Assembly (NCBI RefSeq): GCF_001443605.1
Contig: NZ_CP013118.1
Location: 2,599,501 to 2,663,500, forward strand
Direction: 5' to 3'
From: Salinivirga cyanobacteriivorans
GTDB lineage: Bacteria; Bacteroidota; Bacteroidia; Bacteroidales; Salinivirgaceae
DNA: 64,000 nucleotides
The notes under the pieces are model-generated. The model was not told the DNA's origin and searched no databases. It saw nothing but the letters and a program-made list of their open reading frames with translations. The stretch's first letter is position 1. Each line of letters begins with the position of its first letter. A program made the position numbers and the translations under genes. This document shows positions 41,743 through 52,000 of the stretch, one piece after another.

Positions 41743-42348
41743 ATGAAGACCTTAATAATTGTTGATACTCAATACGATTTTATGCCCGGAGGCGCACTTG
41801 CAGTAAAAGAGGGCGATGCTATTGTGCCTGTCATTAATCGAATCATGCATAATTTTGATTTAGTGGTAGCCACACAGGACTGGCATCCGGCCAATCACAA
41901 GAGCTTCGCCTCAAATCATGAGGGTAAAGAAACGTTTGACAAAATTGATTTACACGGTACGGAACAGGTGCTTTGGCCCGACCACTGCGTGCAGGAATCA
42001 CAAGGAGCAGAGCTACATCGTGATTTGAATGATGAGGCCATTACAGCCATTTTCCGCAAAGGAATGAACCCGGAGATAGATAGCTACAGTGCTTTTTACG
42101 ACAATAGTAAGCAAAGTCCGACAGGACTGGCCGGTTACCTGCGTGAAAAAGGAGCTGGGGACTTATATTTTTGTGGGCTGGCTGCAGATATTTGTGTTTA
42201 CTTTACGCTCACCGATGCATTGAAAGAGGGTTTTAAAGTAACCCTTATTGATGATGCCACGCGACCTTTGGACAGGGATGCATACGAAAAACAAAAAATA
42301 GCATTAAAAAAAGAAGGGGTGAGCATATCAAATAGTAATAATTTTTGA
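41743..42348 (+). CDS. pncA: Nicotinamidase
   Basis: PncA hydrolyses nicotinamide to nicotinate and ammonia. The 201-residue protein carries the catalytic triad pattern: Asp8 in IIVDTQYDF, Lys in FRKGMNPEIDSYSAF near residue 106, and Cys in FCGLAADICVYFT near residue 155. Metal-binding DWHPANH is near residue 46. It recycles nicotinamide released by sirtuins and other NAD consumers. It follows pncB closely and ends at a strong bidirectional terminator. Confidence 0.95.
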   Translation: MKTLIIVDTQYDFMPGGALAVKEGDAIVPVINRIMHNFDLVVATQDWHPANHKSFASNHEGKETFDKIDLHGTEQVLWPDHCVQESQGAELHRDLNDEAITAIFRKGMNPEIDSYSAFYDNSKQSPTGLAGYLREKGAGDLYFCGLAADICVYFTLTDALKEGFKVTLIDDATRPLDRDAYEKQKIALKKEGVSISNSNNF

Positions 42349-42390
42349 TCGTACTCACCCAATTCTGATGTAAGCAATAGCTTATGATAC

Positions 42391-42434
42391 CCGGGTGTGT
42401 TTTTTGTATTGTATAGTAACACACCCGGTTATTT
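42391..42434. terminator. Terminator between convergent pncA and the PII-like gene
   Basis: CCGGGTGTGTT (42391-42401) and AACACACCCGG (42418-42428) form a perfect 11-bp stem with a 16-base loop. It lies between two converging genes, with T-rich sequence after it on the plus strand. Confidence 0.8.
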
Positions 42435-42444
42435 TACCATAAAA

Positions 42445-42738
42445 CTATACTGTTTGTTCAATATTCCAGACAAAGGCTCTGATGCCCACATCCTTGTTTA
42501 CGGCATCAATTTTTTGAATGTTTTCTAATAGTTTATTCACTTTTTCGTTTTCGACCATTGTAAGTATGGCATTGTTTTGTTCCGGCCACGTGTGTGTACC
42601 CATGTGCGGGACGCCTGTTTGGGAGCCCCTGCCATAAACGCCAATCCATTGTGTAAACCCCTTTATCTCCATGTAGTCGAGCATATACTCAACTTTTTCT
42701 GTATGTGCCTGATTAAAAACTATAAATACTGACTTCAT
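42445..42738 (-). CDS. PII/CutA-like small protein at the end of an RND operon
   Basis: This 97-residue protein has the ferredoxin-like pattern of PII-type trimers. The first strand is MKSVFIVFNQAHTEKVEYML. A possible T-loop region contains GVYGRGSQTGVPHMGTHTWPEQNN, and the closing strand is IRAFVWNIEQTV. The real start is the ATG at 42738; a longer frame back to 42846 only reads through the end of the permease gene. It starts 10 bases after the RND permease stop, so it is the last gene of that efflux operon. Small PII-like proteins are known beside some RND exporters, but a role is not established. Confidence 0.65.
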   Translation of the reverse strand: MKSVFIVFNQAHTEKVEYMLDYMEIKGFTQWIGVYGRGSQTGVPHMGTHTWPEQNNAILTMVENEKVNKLLENIQKIDAVNKDVGIRAFVWNIEQTV

Positions 42739-42748
42739 ATGTTTATAT

Positions 42749-45700
42749 TTAATTTTTTTGTTGCAGGAAGGCAAATTTTGCCCTGACCTTTTGTTTTTTG
42801 TTCCGCTCTCCTTTTGTAGCAAAAAGTTTGTATACCACCGGAACAATCACCATGGTTATAATGGTTGAGGCTACAAGACCACCAATAACAGATATTCCCA
42901 TTGGGCTCCAAATTTCAGAGCCTTCTCCGGTGCTAAGTGCTAAAGGAAGCATTCCCAGAATGGTTGTCATTGCTGTCATTAGCACGGGGCGTAACCTTGA
43001 TTTACCTGACATGGTAATGGCTTCATTTAGTTCGTGGCCACGATCACGCATTAGGTTAATATAATCAACCAACACAATAGCATTTTTCACCACAATACCG
43101 ACCAACATTACAGCGCCCAATCCGGCAATAACACTTAATGTGGTGTTAGTTAGCAAGAGGGCAAAAATTACTCCTGAGAAAGCAAACGGAATTGAGAACA
43201 TGATGATAAATGGCATTTTCAGGGATTCAAATTGTGATGCCATTACGATATAAACTAATAGAAGACTGAGCATAAGAAGCAGGGCGAGATCCATAAAACC
43301 CTCCTGTTGGTCTTCATAGGCACCACCAACTTCGATCATTACTTCCCTGGGCAAATCAATTTTTTCTACCTTGTTTTGTATTTCTGTAGCCAGTTCACCC
43401 AGAGAGGTTTTATATGGTGTAGCCGAAACTGTTACGATGCGCTCTCTACGTTTGTGTTCTATGTTTGGCGGAGCATAATATTCTTTAACTTCACCTAACT
43501 CACCAATACGAACGGATTGGCCATTTGTGTTGGTTACTGCTATATTTTTAATGTCGGTGATGCTGTTGCGGAACTCTTTTTTGAAACGTACAACCACATC
43601 ATATTCCTCCCCTAATTCGCGAAAGCGTGTAGCGGTAAGGCCTTCAACTCTATTGTACAGGGCTTGTGATACGGTGGCAGTGTTTAAACCATTGGCCGCT
43701 AGTTTGTCCCTGTTGAGCTCAAGAAGCAACTCCGGTTTTTCGTCCTCACGGCTAATTTCTATCTCGCGAGCTCCATCAATTAATTCAATACTATCACCGA
43801 TTTGGCGTGCTATAGCTGTGGTTTGTTCTATATCGTAACCATAAATTTCAACATCAACCGTATTTCCAGCCATAAGTCCGGAGTTACTCGTACTTACGTT
43901 GAAGGTGATGATTTCAGGGATGTCAGAAAGATTTTTTCGAACCTGTTCGGCAATATCCCAGACGCTTTGTTCTCTATCTTCGAGATCGACAAGGCCCACA
44001 TTAAAATTGATGATATTGGAGCCGGTAGATTGAAACATGGAGATGAACCCACCTTCATCGTCAGCGCCGGCAGAGGTTGCGATAAGGTCGACCTCCGAGA
44101 ATTGATTATGCAGAATACTATCGACTTTACGGGCAATTGTAATAGTTTGGTCGACACGTGTTCCCGATTGCAACTCTACTGAAATTGAGAAACGACTTTC
44201 GTCGGTTTGTGGCATAAACTCTGCCCCCAGGTTTGATGCCATTAGAATTGATGCAATGAATAAACCGAGTGCCGAAACTACAATTATTCGTTTATGAAAG
44301 AGGCTCCAATGTAGTATACGCCCATACCAGTTATCAAGATTGTTGAGCATGGGTTCGATGGTGCGCTCGTAGCTTATGCGACCTGGTTTTTTCTTTTTAT
44401 TCCTTAGCCGCAACATTTTTGAGCTGAGCATTGGTGTAAGCGTAATGGCTGCTAATGTAGAAGTTGTAACAGTAATGGTTACAATCCAACCCAACTGACG
44501 AAACATAATGCCTGTCATGCCTGATATCATAGTCATAGGGAAAAATACAGCTACAACAGTTAGTGTAGTAACTATAACGGCCAGCCACACCTCATTGGTA
44601 GCATAAATGGCGGCTTCGCGCGGGCTACTACCCCGTTCAATATGTTTTGTAATGTTTTCAAGCACTACAATGGCATCGTCTACTACCATTCCTATGGCAA
44701 TAGAGAGAGCCGAAAGCGATATAATGTTTATGGAGTTACCCGTGAGTCTTAGGTAAATAAATGAAACAATCAAAGAAATTGGAATGGTAAGCACAACAAT
44801 GAATGTGGCCCTCCACCGACCCAGGAAAAACAGCACCACCAGCATAACAAAGATTAGGGCAAACATTAAAGTTTGTGATAGGTTGTTGATAGATCCCTTT
44901 ATAAATTCGCTGGAATCGAATACGGTTTGGATTTTTATATCATTTGGCAGATTATTTCTGAGTTCATCCATCCGGTTATTAAGGTCGCGTGCAACACTCA
45001 CGGTATTGGCCCCTGATTGTTTCATTACCATAAAACGAACCCCGTTTTCTCCATTAATTTTTTCATCCATGGTCATTTCTTTAATGGAGTCACGAATGGT
45101 TGCAACATCTTTCAGGTAAATGGCCTGACCGTTAAAGTTTGCAAGCACAATATTATTGAGCTCGTCGCTGCTTTCGAACTCACCCTCAACACGTAACGGG
45201 TAATCAAGCTTTCCCATTTCTATGTTGCCGGTGGGCATATTCAGGTTTTCAGCTGCAAGAATGCCACCAATTTGCTCAATGGTCAGGTTGTAGGCCTCAA
45301 GCCTGCGGGGATTTATTTCAACGGCAACTTCGCGTGTTGGAGCACCTATAATACTGATTGATGCAATTCCATCAACACGGTTGAGCGGGTTGATGAGCTT
45401 TTCGTCCAATAATTTTTCTATGCCTTCGTAACTTTCGTCTGCTGTTATGGCAAACATTTGAATGGGCATCATACTGGAATTGAACTTAAAAATATTTGGA
45501 TCTTCGGCTTCTTCAGGTAACTGATCAGAAACCATAGAAAGACCGTCACGTATGTTGTTTGCTGCTTCATTAAGATCGGTTTCGTACTCAAACTCTAATG
45601 TTACAACAGATATATTATCACGCGATACGGATGTCACTTCCTTAAGATCATCAACTGTGTTCAGTGCATCTTCAATAGGTTTTGTAATATTGGTTTCGAT

Positions 45701-45874
45701 ATCGTGGGCGCTTGCACCCGGGTAAGTTGTCATGACTGTAATGGCCGGGAATTCAATTTCTGGATATAGATCAACGGGTAGTCTTACAACGGAATAAAGT
45801 CCAAAAAGAACTACCGCTATAAAAATCATTATTGTTGTAATTGGCTTTTTTACTGCATTGCCATATATACTCAT
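42749..45874 (-). CDS. RND efflux permease (HAE-1 type), system 1
   Basis: This 1041-residue inner-membrane proton/drug antiporter trimer subunit exports amphiphilic compounds through a tripartite pump. Twelve membrane helices and two large periplasmic loops are visible. The proton-relay Asp pair is present in SIAIGMVVDDAIVVLENI (helix 4). The N-terminal AVKKPITTIMIFIAVVLFGLYS and the MTTYPGASAHDIETNIT stretch are typical of the family. It follows its adaptor gene by 31 bases and precedes the PII-like gene. The substrate is unknown. Confidence 0.94.
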   Translation of the reverse strand: MSIYGNAVKKPITTIMIFIAVVLFGLYSVVRLPVDLYPEIEFPAITVMTTYPGASAHDIETNITKPIEDALNTVDDLKEVTSVSRDNISVVTLEFEYETDLNEAANNIRDGLSMVSDQLPEEAEDPNIFKFNSSMMPIQMFAITADESYEGIEKLLDEKLINPLNRVDGIASISIIGAPTREVAVEINPRRLEAYNLTIEQIGGILAAENLNMPTGNIEMGKLDYPLRVEGEFESSDELNNIVLANFNGQAIYLKDVATIRDSIKEMTMDEKINGENGVRFMVMKQSGANTVSVARDLNNRMDELRNNLPNDIKIQTVFDSSEFIKGSINNLSQTLMFALIFVMLVVLFFLGRWRATFIVVLTIPISLIVSFIYLRLTGNSINIISLSALSIAIGMVVDDAIVVLENITKHIERGSSPREAAIYATNEVWLAVIVTTLTVVAVFFPMTMISGMTGIMFRQLGWIVTITVTTSTLAAITLTPMLSSKMLRLRNKKKKPGRISYERTIEPMLNNLDNWYGRILHWSLFHKRIIVVSALGLFIASILMASNLGAEFMPQTDESRFSISVELQSGTRVDQTITIARKVDSILHNQFSEVDLIATSAGADDEGGFISMFQSTGSNIINFNVGLVDLEDREQSVWDIAEQVRKNLSDIPEIITFNVSTSNSGLMAGNTVDVEIYGYDIEQTTAIARQIGDSIELIDGAREIEISREDEKPELLLELNRDKLAANGLNTATVSQALYNRVEGLTATRFRELGEEYDVVVRFKKEFRNSITDIKNIAVTNTNGQSVRIGELGEVKEYYAPPNIEHKRRERIVTVSATPYKTSLGELATEIQNKVEKIDLPREVMIEVGGAYEDQQEGFMDLALLLMLSLLLVYIVMASQFESLKMPFIIMFSIPFAFSGVIFALLLTNTTLSVIAGLGAVMLVGIVVKNAIVLVDYINLMRDRGHELNEAITMSGKSRLRPVLMTAMTTILGMLPLALSTGEGSEIWSPMGISVIGGLVASTIITMVIVPVVYKLFATKGERNKKQKVRAKFAFLQQKN

Positions 45875-45905
45875 GTCTGTGGGTTTTAATGTTTAAAAAG
45901 GTTAA

Positions 45906-46952
45906 TTAGTTCCGGATTTGTACTTTATCTCCGTCCATAAGCTTGCCCTGTCCGGCTATAATAATATCCATTCCAGGCTTAAGTTTATCAGAACGCAGCT
46001 CTACTTTATCATTGTATCGATCTCCGATTTTCACCCTGATTTTTTGAGCTCTACCGTTATTATGAATAAAGACGTATCTATTGTTGGTGCCTTCTTGTTT
46101 AACTACAGAAATCGCCGGAACCATTAGTGCTTTATCATCTTTTAAGTCGATAAAAACTTTTGTAAACATTCCGGGCCGTAGTTTTTTCTCCGGGTTATTT
46201 ACTTTTATTTCTACTTTAAACGTGCGGGTGGCAGCATCAATAACCGGATATACCTGACTAACAACACCAGTGAATTTTTGGTCCGGGTATATATCGGTAG
46301 TAATTGTAGCTTTCATTCCTTCCCGAATCTCAGGAAAATAATTTTCTGTGATATGCACGATTGCTTTCAACGGTGACAATTGCATAAGCGTAATAATTGC
46401 TGATTTCCCTGATTGGGTATTAGGTGCAGCGGAATACAATTCACCTTCTTCAAAATATTTTTCAGTAATTATACCACTAAAAGGGGCTTTTAGAGTAGTG
46501 TTTTCTTTAAGAAACTCGAGGTTTGAAACAGCCTGTTCGTATTGCGTTTTTGCCTGGTCATATTGTTGTTCAGAAATGCTGTTTAGTTTTCTCAGAGTAT
46601 CCATACGGTAGAAATGTGTTCTTGCATTTTCGACCTGTAACAGAGCCTGGGTGAGTTGCGTTTTGTCCATTTTTACCAGCGTTTGGCCTTTTGTTACCCG
46701 GTCGCCCACATCTACAAAAATTTTATTGATTCGTCCTGGTTGAGAAGGAGCATAGTCGACATGTTCAAATGCCTGTAATGTTGATGTATAATTTATGGAC
46801 CTGTTTATTTCAATTTTCTCAAGGGTCAGCACTTTTACGGGTTGCACAATTTCTTTTTTCTGTGTGCTGACTTTTTCTTGATCATTTGTGGAACAAGCGC
46901 CGGTTATTAATGATATTGCCAGTATCCAAAAGGTATATTGTAGTTTTTTCAT
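45906..46952 (-). CDS. RND periplasmic adaptor lipoprotein, system 1
   Basis: This 348-residue membrane-fusion protein bridges the permease to the TolC channel. It has a lipoprotein signal ending ITGAC (Cys near 20). The lipoyl half-motifs are FVDVGDRVTKGQTLVKMD and TLKAPFSGIITEKYFEEGELY, separated by a coiled-coil hairpin (about 100-160). A beta-barrel follows (ATITTDIYPDQKFTGVV), and the membrane-proximal domain ends with GQGKLMDGDKVQI. It lies between tolC (10 bases upstream) and the permease. Confidence 0.93.
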   Translation of the reverse strand: MKKLQYTFWILAISLITGACSTNDQEKVSTQKKEIVQPVKVLTLEKIEINRSINYTSTLQAFEHVDYAPSQPGRINKIFVDVGDRVTKGQTLVKMDKTQLTQALLQVENARTHFYRMDTLRKLNSISEQQYDQAKTQYEQAVSNLEFLKENTTLKAPFSGIITEKYFEEGELYSAAPNTQSGKSAIITLMQLSPLKAIVHITENYFPEIREGMKATITTDIYPDQKFTGVVSQVYPVIDAATRTFKVEIKVNNPEKKLRPGMFTKVFIDLKDDKALMVPAISVVKQEGTNNRYVFIHNNGRAQKIRVKIGDRYNDKVELRSDKLKPGMDIIIAGQGKLMDGDKVQIRN

Positions 46953-46962
46953 TTTACTGATT

Positions 46963-48354
46963 TTATAGGTTATTGTAAAGTTTTTTCAAATTCAGGTCTG
47001 CCTGCATTAATTCAAGTACGGCATTCAGATAAGTGCTTTCTGCTTCAAGGTAGTTGGAGTTTGCCTGGGTAAGGTCAATTGTAGAAATAACGCCTTGTTT
47101 GTACTTATCCTGCATATTTTTTAAGATTCGTCTGGCTACCTGTACATTTTCTTTTTGTGTGGTATAATTATCGAAAGCCGATGCAAATTCGAAACGTAAT
47201 TGATTGTTTTGAAGCTTCAATTGTTCTTCAAGCATTTCTTTGCTGCGATTGGCTTTGTCAAGCTCAATTTTTGCTTTTTCCACTTTTGCTTTTCTTATTC
47301 CACTTGAGAAAATAGGAATAGAGAGGTTTAAACCAGCTGCATTATTTGGACTTAGGTCGAAGCCTGTGGTCATGATTTTTTCTGTATAACTATAGAAACC
47401 TGTGAGGGTAGGAGCGTAGGCCCATTTTTCCATGTCCACCATTTTCTCCTGTAGTTTTTTCTGTGTTTTTATCATTTGGTAGTTTGGGTTTTTAGTTATG
47501 TCGAATGATTCAGCCATTCGGTCTATTTTATCAAGTGGTTTTAGGAATGTATTAAGAGAATCGGTAAGAGTGATTTCCTGATCCGACTCCAGTCCAAGTT
47601 GAAAGCGCAGCCTGTTGTAGCTTAGGTTTATGTTGCGTTTCATTGACTTATACTGGTTCTCAAGTTGCGAAATGCTTACAGCAATTTGATCCACATCGGT
47701 CTGTTCTGCAATTCCTGCCTCATACATGTTTTTGGTATGTACTTTTAATGACCTTAGATTTTCAAGGTTTTTGGTTAATACATCGGTAATTTTTTCTGTA
47801 ACCAAAATTAGTTGGTAAATATTGGCAACACTTTGTTTAACATCTAGTTCCGTAATATTTACTTGTTGGCGAGCCAGTTCTTTCCCGATACGGGATGTTT
47901 GCAAGCCTACCCAGTACTGACCACCAAAAATTAGCTGTGAGATTTGCACCGTTGCACTGGACTGATCTTCCATTACAATGGTCGAACCTCCGGTAGAGGA
48001 TGATGTGAAGCCCTGAAGCAGTTTCATTAATTCCATGTCACCTGCATCGAGTTGTGTGTAATCTATCGTTGGTGGCTCCGATGAGGCACCTCCTCCAAAC
48101 TCGATTTCTGCTTCGTAATTAAAGTTGGTCATGTAATCGAGGGTTCCATCAACCTGAGGCAATCCCTGACCCCGTGTTTCTTTATATTGCTGTTCAGCTA
48201 TGTTTACATCCTGCCGGGCGTTTTGCAGTTGTAAATTGTTTTCAATGGCATATGCTTGTGCTTCATGCACTGAAAACTCTATTGCCGACTGGCCATAGGT
48301 GGTTGCAATAGTAAGTATTGCAGAAAAATTTAAAAAGATAGTTTTAAGGTTCAT
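46963..48354 (-). CDS. TolC-family outer-membrane channel, system 1
   Basis: This 463-residue outer-membrane factor has a signal peptide (about 21 residues). The repeated long helices carry OEP signatures (AQAYAIENNLQLQNARQDVN at the first helix; YKQGVISTIDLTQANSNYLEAESTY at the last). A Gly/Ser-rich insert near residues 90-120 is probably in a surface loop or strand. It is the second gene of the operon, after the GbsR/MarR regulator (22 bases). Confidence 0.92.
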   Translation of the reverse strand: MNLKTIFLNFSAILTIATTYGQSAIEFSVHEAQAYAIENNLQLQNARQDVNIAEQQYKETRGQGLPQVDGTLDYMTNFNYEAEIEFGGGASSEPPTIDYTQLDAGDMELMKLLQGFTSSSTGGSTIVMEDQSSATVQISQLIFGGQYWVGLQTSRIGKELARQQVNITELDVKQSVANIYQLILVTEKITDVLTKNLENLRSLKVHTKNMYEAGIAEQTDVDQIAVSISQLENQYKSMKRNINLSYNRLRFQLGLESDQEITLTDSLNTFLKPLDKIDRMAESFDITKNPNYQMIKTQKKLQEKMVDMEKWAYAPTLTGFYSYTEKIMTTGFDLSPNNAAGLNLSIPIFSSGIRKAKVEKAKIELDKANRSKEMLEEQLKLQNNQLRFEFASAFDNYTTQKENVQVARRILKNMQDKYKQGVISTIDLTQANSNYLEAESTYLNAVLELMQADLNLKKLYNNL

Positions 48355-48376
48355 TTTTATTGAATTATGTCGGTTA

Positions 48377-48847
48377 TTACATGTTTTTTAAATATTGTTC
48401 TTTAAGTTTTTCATAATTGTCCAAAAATAAGTCTGTCATTTTTATCAGGCTTTTAAAAAACTGACTGTTGCGTGAATTCGGATCTTCTTTTAGACTGATT
48501 GTTTGGGATAAAATCTCTTTTTTTTCTGATATTTTCCTTCTAAATTCATCTATAAGGTGAAATGAATCTAAAATTCTGATTCGAAAATAGCGTTTCCGGT
48601 CTCCCGGATAAGTTATATATTCTATCATGTTTCTTGCCTGAAGAACTTTTAGTCCAACACTTGCAGAACTTTTGCTTACCTGAAGTTCATCTACTATTTC
48701 ATCAAAAGTAAATTCCTCCTTGTCCATAACCATCAGTAAAGCTGATATGCGGGCTGCCACAGGTTGTAATCCATCTTGCTCATAATTGCGTCCTATGGTT
48801 TCTATCAGGTCTTTTTGTAGCTGTAATCTTTCTTTTTTGTCCATCAT
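48377..48847 (-). CDS. GbsR/MarR-family transcriptional regulator, system 1
   Basis: This 156-residue winged-helix protein heads the RND operon and probably represses it. The recognition region reads FDEIVDELQVSKSSASVGLKVL (about 53-74), followed by the wing with YITYPGDRKRYFRI and a C-terminal dimerisation helix. It matches the GbsR-like branch seen in front of Bacteroidota efflux operons. The inducing ligand is unknown. It starts 155 bases from the terminator of the neighbouring RND operon. Confidence 0.85.
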   Translation of the reverse strand: MMDKKERLQLQKDLIETIGRNYEQDGLQPVAARISALLMVMDKEEFTFDEIVDELQVSKSSASVGLKVLQARNMIEYITYPGDRKRYFRIRILDSFHLIDEFRRKISEKKEILSQTISLKEDPNSRNSQFFKSLIKMTDLFLDNYEKLKEQYLKNM

Positions 48848-48960
48848 TGAAATTTTGGTGTCTGCAAAAGTAGTAACTTTTTTTAGTTCACAATAAACCG
48901 AACTAAAAAAACTAAAAAATAAAGGAGGCAGTTTTTTATTCAGCTCCTATAAAAGGAAAA

Positions 48961-48995
48961 TAGTGAGGGCCATGAGCAATATCAGGCCCTCACTA
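48961..48995 (-). terminator. Terminator at the end of RND operon 2
   Basis: TAGTGAGGGCC (48961-48971) and GGCCCTCACTA (48985-48995) form a perfect 11-bp stem. On the minus strand it follows the permease stop and is followed by TTTTCCTTTT. Confidence 0.85.
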
Positions 48996-49001
48996 ATTTT
49001 G

Positions 49002-52000
49002 TTATGATTGTAATATGGCTTTATGCACTTTTCTGCGCTCTTTGCGTACCTTGGCTACATACCACATGAAGTACATAGCAGGAACTACAACCAGAGTTAG
49101 GAATGTAGCGAATGCCAATCCAAAAATGATGGTCCAGGCGAGTGGACCCCAGAATACGGCGCTCATACCTCCAAAGAAAATATTTGGGTCAAGGTTTTCG
49201 AACAACGAAGCAAAGTCGATATTCATGCCAATGGCCAGTGGCAGCAAACCAAAAATTGTAGAAGCTGCTGTAAGCAATACGGGAGTCAGACGTACACGAC
49301 CTGCCTCAATAATTTTTTCACGTACTTTGGCTTCTTTTGGATTACTATCAATCGATACATCGGCGTAGTCAATGAGTATAATGGCATTTTTGACCACAAT
49401 ACCAGCCACAGCAATAATTCCCATTCCCGTGAGAATTACGGAAATATCAATATTGAAAACTATGAATCCGAGCAGTACACCGATGATACTGAAAAGCACC
49501 TGTACCAGAATTATCAGAGGTTTTGTAATAGAATTAAACTGTGTAACCAGAATTATAAAAATTAATCCAACTGCAAGAAACAGTGCTAAACTCAGGAATG
49601 ATGCACTTTCCTGTTGGTCCTCTTGTTCTCCCGTAAACTCCCAGTTGTAGCCGTCGGGCATATCATAGTTTGCAAGGGAATTTCTTAGTTGCTCTACTAT
49701 TTCGTTGGCATTGTATCCATCCAGGATGTTTGAAGACAATGTAATTACCCGCTCATAGTCTTTGCGTATAATGCCACCATAAGACGACTCATAGTTTACA
49801 TTTACTACGGATGAAATGGGGACATTATTCACTCCCCGACCATTGGAAGTAGGCACAATAAGTGTTTGATCCATAAGTGTCTGTATATCGTCCCTGTATG
49901 TTTTGTCGAGGCGCACCATAATGGGGTATTCATCTTCGCCTTCGCGGAATTTCGATACTTCGCTGCCATAGATTGCTGTACGCAGGGTAGATCCGATATA
50001 GGCTGTGCTCAGACCCAGTTCACGTGCTTTACGGCGGTTAATATTGACCAATATTTCTGGTTTGCTCACTTCCATATCGGTTTTGAGTTCTTCAATACCC
50101 TCAATTTTAAGCGTATCTACAATATAGCTATGAATATCTTCTGATAAAGTTACCAGCCTATCGATATCTTCTCCTGAAATTTCGAGATTAATTGGTTTAC
50201 CTGTGGGTGGGCCCATTGCTTCCACATCAACAATTATGTCGGCTCCGGGAATTCCTTCCAGGGCTTCCCGGAATTGATTAACGTACATTTCGGTGTGTGG
50301 CCCAGTTCGATCTTCGTAATCGACAAAGCCAACGGTAACCTTGGCTAATTTGGCCTGTGTTGTACGCTCAAAAATATCCTGTCCGGCATTGGTTGCTACG
50401 TTAGATATTACGTAGTCTACATCAGAGTTGTTTTCTCCAAGTGTTTCCATCACCCTGTTTTCGATGATGCTGGTAACACTATCGGTTTTTTCAATATCGG
50501 TGCCTGAAGGCATCGACAGATATACCATAATTTTATCCGGATCTTTGTTTTCGGGGAATAGTACCACTTTGGGGCCAAATTGTGCGGTGAGGAAAATTGT
50601 GATGAATAGTAAGGCAACTGTTGATCCCACAATGATATAAGCTCCGCGACCTTTCAGCAAGAAACGCAGCGTGGATTGATAACTGCGCATCATTCCCGGA
50701 ATTACCCGTTTCTGAAACTTATCAATAAGTCCTTCAAGCACATAACGCACCAATAAAAACAATAATACCGAGGCAATAATCAGGTTGGCAATCATTGGCC
50801 AGCTAACAAGGTGAAATAAAATTCCTGCTCCGGCGCCTGATGCTGCAAGTATGATGTTTTTCTTGTGGTTAACTTTTCGCTCCTGGTCGCCACGGTAGCG
50901 CATAAATGTAACGGCAAATACCGGGTTCATTGTGTAGGCCACAAGCATTGAGGCTGCCAGGGTAATGATTATGGTTACGGGAATGTACATCATGAACTGG
51001 CCCATGATACCGGTCCAGAAAATGAGTGGGAAAAATGGCGCCATTGTGGTTAGCGTGCCAGAAAAAACCGGAATGGCTACTTCTCCCACACCGCGTTTTA
51101 CGGCTGGTGCAATGGGTAGGTTAGGTGTAAACATGTAGTGCCTGTATATATTTTCAACTACCACAATGGAGTTGTCTACTACAATACCTAAAACCAGTAT
51201 TAGTGCCATGAGCACAACCATGTTGAGGGTAAAGTCGGCTACGGGCAGGAATATAAATGCCACAAGCATCGATAGCGGGATGGCAACGGCCACAAAAAGG
51301 GCATTGTCAACTCCCATAAAGAACATGAGTACGACTACAACTACCAAAAATCCAAGAATTATGGTATTGAACAGGTTGCTTACATTGTTTCGAGTCATGT
51401 CACTTTGGTCTCCGGTAGGCGTAATTTCAAGACTTTCCGGAGCTTTTTCTTCAAAATCGGCCAGCATTACTTTAATTTTATCAATGGCCTGAATGAGGTT
51501 TTTACCCGACTTTTTAATAACGTTTAGTGTAATAACGTCATCCTGGTTAAGGCGGGCATAGTCTTCTCTGTCCTCAAAACCATCTACTACAGATGCCACA
51601 TCTTTTAGGAACAAACCATCGCGTAGTACGATATTTTCGATTTCTTTTACATCCTGAAATTCACCTATGACGCGCATTGTGCGTTCCATGCCTCCAACAT
51701 CAATTTGCCCGCCGGAAATGGTCATGTTTTCCTGTGCCACAGCTTCGCCAATGGTTTGGAATGTAAGCCCGGCGGCCTGCATTTTATAGAGGTCGACATT
51801 AATTTGAATTTCGCGGTTCAAAGCACCAACAATATCAACACGTGTAATTTCTTCGAGTCCTTCAATGTCTTCTTGCAGCTCTTCGGCCAAATCTTTGATA
51901 CGAACAAGGCTGAGGTCTCCACTCATGTTAATGTTTAGAATGGGTACTTCTGAAAGGTCAATTTCTGTAACTTCTGGTTCATCAAGCAAATTGTCAGGCA

